A stretch of DNA of 64,000 bases from Erythroxylum novogranatense (lineage: Eukaryota; Streptophyta; Magnoliopsida; Malpighiales; Erythroxylaceae): positions 13,871,001 to 13,935,000 of the forward strand of contig CM057235.1 in NCBI GenBank assembly GCA_029891385.1, given 5' to 3'. Positions 61,830 to 64,000 of the stretch are shown here, piece after piece; position 1 is the first letter of the stretch; each line of letters opens with the position of its first letter. A model generated the notes under the pieces. That model ran no database searches. It had not been told where the DNA came from and worked only from the letters and a program-made list of their open reading frames with translations. The position numbers were made by a program, and so were the translations under genes.

Positions 61830-63147
61830 TGGCTCCACGGAAGTCTACGAGAAAAGGAAAACAAGTGGATTCCGCACCTCAATGTCCACCTCAACACCCA
61901 CAAGTTCAGGAATCTTCATCAAGAGCCGGTCTAGAGAGAGAAACCGAGGAGATAGAGTCATAGTTCATTTCGATGGAGGCACAAAATCTATATTATAAGG
62001 TACTGAAAAACGAAGTCCTTATTCCTTCTATGAAGTTTGAATGGGTTGAGTTAGATCATAGTGAATATATGATGTTGTTTACAAAACTCACTAGCCTTGG
62101 TTTGAGATTTTTCTGGGTTTTTCGGATGAGATATATGAGGACATGGTACGAGAATTTTATGCCAATATTGTTGTTATTAGAAGTAATGTGGACAGTGGAG
62201 TTCATTTAAAATCTTGTATAAATGGAAAAGAAATTTTCATCTACGAAGAAAATCTGTGTATCTGGTTTCAGTTGTCGAGGGGTGGAGTTAGGCCTAGAGC
62301 CTCTTTATTAGACTTTGATATTTTGAGACATGAAGGTGGTGACACTGATGAGGAAACTGATAAAAATTATGGATATACTGAAGAGAAGGGAGATGCATTA
62401 CTGGTTAGTCTTTGTTCGGATCATTCCCAACCACCCTATGAGGCCATGGATTTGCCTCTGAATTATAGGTTGCTTGACTATGCTATTAATAGAGTGGTAT
62501 ATTCTAAGAAGGCTAGTAACAACCATATTACATCATTGGATAAGGAAATTTTGCGGCACCTGGAGGAAGATAGACAAATTAATTTTCCTAGTTTAATTAT
62601 CCAGATGATGAGAAAGAAGGCTAATTTGTTAAAGGGTGAGCTTAAAGGACAAACATGTCAATATAAGGGAATGCCATATGGAGCTTTGATAACCTACCTT
62701 GCTAAGTTGTAAAAATGCAATCTAAGTTCTTATGATCATTATCCATACCCTCAAAGTTGGAGATTTACACCTTATAATTTACGGAGTATGAAATTGGTCA
62801 AAACAGTGGAAAAAGGATAGGTGTATTCTGATCATGTGGCAAAGCTTGGTTTAACTTTGGATAGTGCACACCACGTGCCTAGAAGGCAACGTTCCAAAAG
62901 GACCGGTGATCGTCCAAGCAGTTCTCGACCAAGTAATGTCCGTCGAAGAGAAGTATCTCAAGCGGGACTTCAGGACATTCACGATCAAATGGAAGAATTA
63001 AATGATCGCATCAATGATCAACAAATCTTGCTTATGCGTATGGAGAAAACAATGACTGATTAACACAGTATGCTCAAGAAATTGGAGAAAAGCATTAAGA
63101 AGATTTTGGATAAGTTGGGTTGTCGCCATGATGTTTCTCATTCTTGA
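61830..63147 (+). pseudogene. SIRE extra region after pol (putative plant transposon protein domain)
   Basis: The ATG at 61830 opens MAPRKSTRKGKQVD. A TAG at 61960-61962 and a frame break near 62110-62140 interrupt it. The central part MVREFYANIVV (from 62143) resembles the putative plant transposon protein domain (PF20167). The last part (about 62818-63147) has Arg/Ser-rich sequence and a coiled coil (QDIHDQMEELNDRIND). TAA at 62710-62712 and TAG at 62818-62820 also break it. SIRE elements often carry an env-like frame here, but I see no signal peptide or clear membrane segment, so an envelope role is not supported. Confidence 0.6.
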
Positions 63148-63620
63148 CGGTTGTTGCATTTGCTTTTAAGACCAACATTTCTTACTGTTTGCATCTGATT
63201 ATGTCTAATCTTCATTATCTGCTTGTTTGACACTTGAGATTATGTTGGAATGTACAAATTCTGTGTTGGTTTACCATTTGAGACTATTGGATCTGTGTGT
63301 TATTACAACTTTGTTTTGATTATGACAAAAAGGGAGAGACATCGAAATTGACTTAGCTAAATCGAAATATTACTAGACATCTTTTGGCTTCATGTTGATA
63401 ATGTTGACTGAAAATTTGTTACACATTGTCTAGAAAAATTGTTACCACATTGATTTTTTTTTTCATTATGGATTATGAAATTGTGCTACAATGATTGGAT
63501 TCATTGGTTTATTGATTAAGGGGGAGTTAAACTAACCAATTAGACAAGGCATAAAAACCTTGATCAATTTTTCTTTGTTTTCAATTTCTTAAACAATTTC
63601 TAAATGTTTTGTCATTATCA
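63148..63620. other. Noncoding 3' part of the SIRE internal region
   Basis: AT-rich, with no open frame of note, leading to the polypurine tract. GGGGGAGTT at about 63521 is a second purine-rich site, perhaps an auxiliary tract. Confidence 0.4.
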
Positions 63621-63632
63621 AAAAGGGGGAGA
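63621..63632 (+). other. Polypurine tract of the SIRE-type element
   Basis: AAAAGGGGGAGA directly before the 3' LTR. Confidence 0.85.
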
Positions 63633-63633
63633 T

Positions 63634-64000
63634 TGTTAGACCAATGGTGGTTGACAAATTAAATTCCTTTGTGTTTTGATAATAATAAAATGTATAGAAT
63701 TGGTTAAGAAATTATTTCAGGTGATTTGGATTACAATCAAAGGATTAATACAATTTAAGATTGACATATCTACAAATCAAAAGATAGACAACTCATCACC
63801 AACGTTCAAGGGATAAACAATGTGCAGAAGATGATTGTCGTGAAGATTATAATTAAAGATATGAATCCCAACAAACAAAGATTGAAGCTTATCTACAATA
63901 TGTCCGTTGGAGCAAGCACCAGTCGACCAGAACATTATAAGTCGACTGATAATTATCATTTCTGTAAAGTGGGGTTTAAACCAGTCGACCAAAATCTATT
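63634..64000 (+). repeat. 3' LTR of the SIRE-type element, first 367 bp
   Basis: TGTTAGACCAATGGTGG onward, matching 55241-55607. The window ends inside it. Confidence 0.92.

Larger units (their letters stand above)
55241..64000 (+). mobile_element. SIRE-type Ty1/copia retrotransposon (Sirevirus), 3' LTR cut by window end
   Basis: 5' LTR, tRNA-Met primer site, gag with zinc knuckle, a coiled-coil segment, protease, integrase, RT, RNase H, an extra open region after pol, polypurine tract and 3' LTR follow in order. Integrase before RT marks copia. The acidic coiled-coil gag extension and the extra region after pol fit the SIRE lineage. Where they overlap (about 367 bp) the LTRs differ at about seven places, all transitions. 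Several Trp codons have become stops, so this copy is inactive. Confidence 0.9.

Overview
This window is nuclear DNA of a flowering plant, probably a eudicot, and is AT-rich heterochromatin made almost entirely of nested transposable elements. The support is the set of plant-specific families: Tekay-type chromovirus, Athila-type and SIRE-type (Sirevirus) LTR retrotransposons, CACTA, hAT and PIF/Harbinger DNA transposons, and a trapped fragment of a plant U-box E3 ligase gene. I see no intact ordinary host gene, no rRNA, no tRNA and no CRISPR array. The species cannot be named from this sequence alone.

Layout. 1-4521: 3' part of a Tekay-like Ty3 element (gag, PR, RT, RNase H, IN, chromodomain, 3' LTR), plus strand. 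4522 to about 11100: decayed Athila-like element on the minus strand, with a tRNA-Asp primer site and its 5' LTR. 11884 to about 13150: minus-strand LTR remnant beside a tRNA-Met-like primer site. 13158-14734: a second Athila-like primer site and LTR remnant. 14735-43900: one very large (29,166 bp) CACTA transposon with matching ends and a TAT target duplication. 43990-47550: copia RNase H fragment, hAT transposase pseudogene and a hAT-like GC-rich end. About 47850-55240: PIF/Harbinger element with a HARBI1-like transposase and a Myb/SANT partner gene, the latter split by a 1,169-bp nonautonomous element. 55241-64000: SIRE-type copia element, nearly complete, running off the window in its 3' LTR.

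Inside the CACTA element are captured gene pieces on the minus strand (U-box protein fragment, an unidentified multi-exon gene), a 4,268-bp solo LTR with CAACT target duplications, long (AAT)n tracts inside a large inverted repeat, and a plus-strand TNPA-like gene (Transposase_24 type) whose intron holds a 14,565-bp array. That array is LTR-internal-LTR-internal-LTR, flanked once by TTATT, with about 635-bp noncoding internal regions.

Nesting gives an order of events. The CACTA landed first, the solo-LTR parent and the LARD-like array inserted into it later, and the MITE-like element landed in the Harbinger Myb gene. The retroelement coding regions carry a strong C-to-T / G-to-A decay signature (CAG to TAG, TGG to TAG or TGA, Asp to Asn at active sites), as expected for long-methylated DNA. 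No element here looks able to move by itself as read, although the Harbinger transposase keeps its DDE residues and the SIRE RT and RNase H keep theirs.
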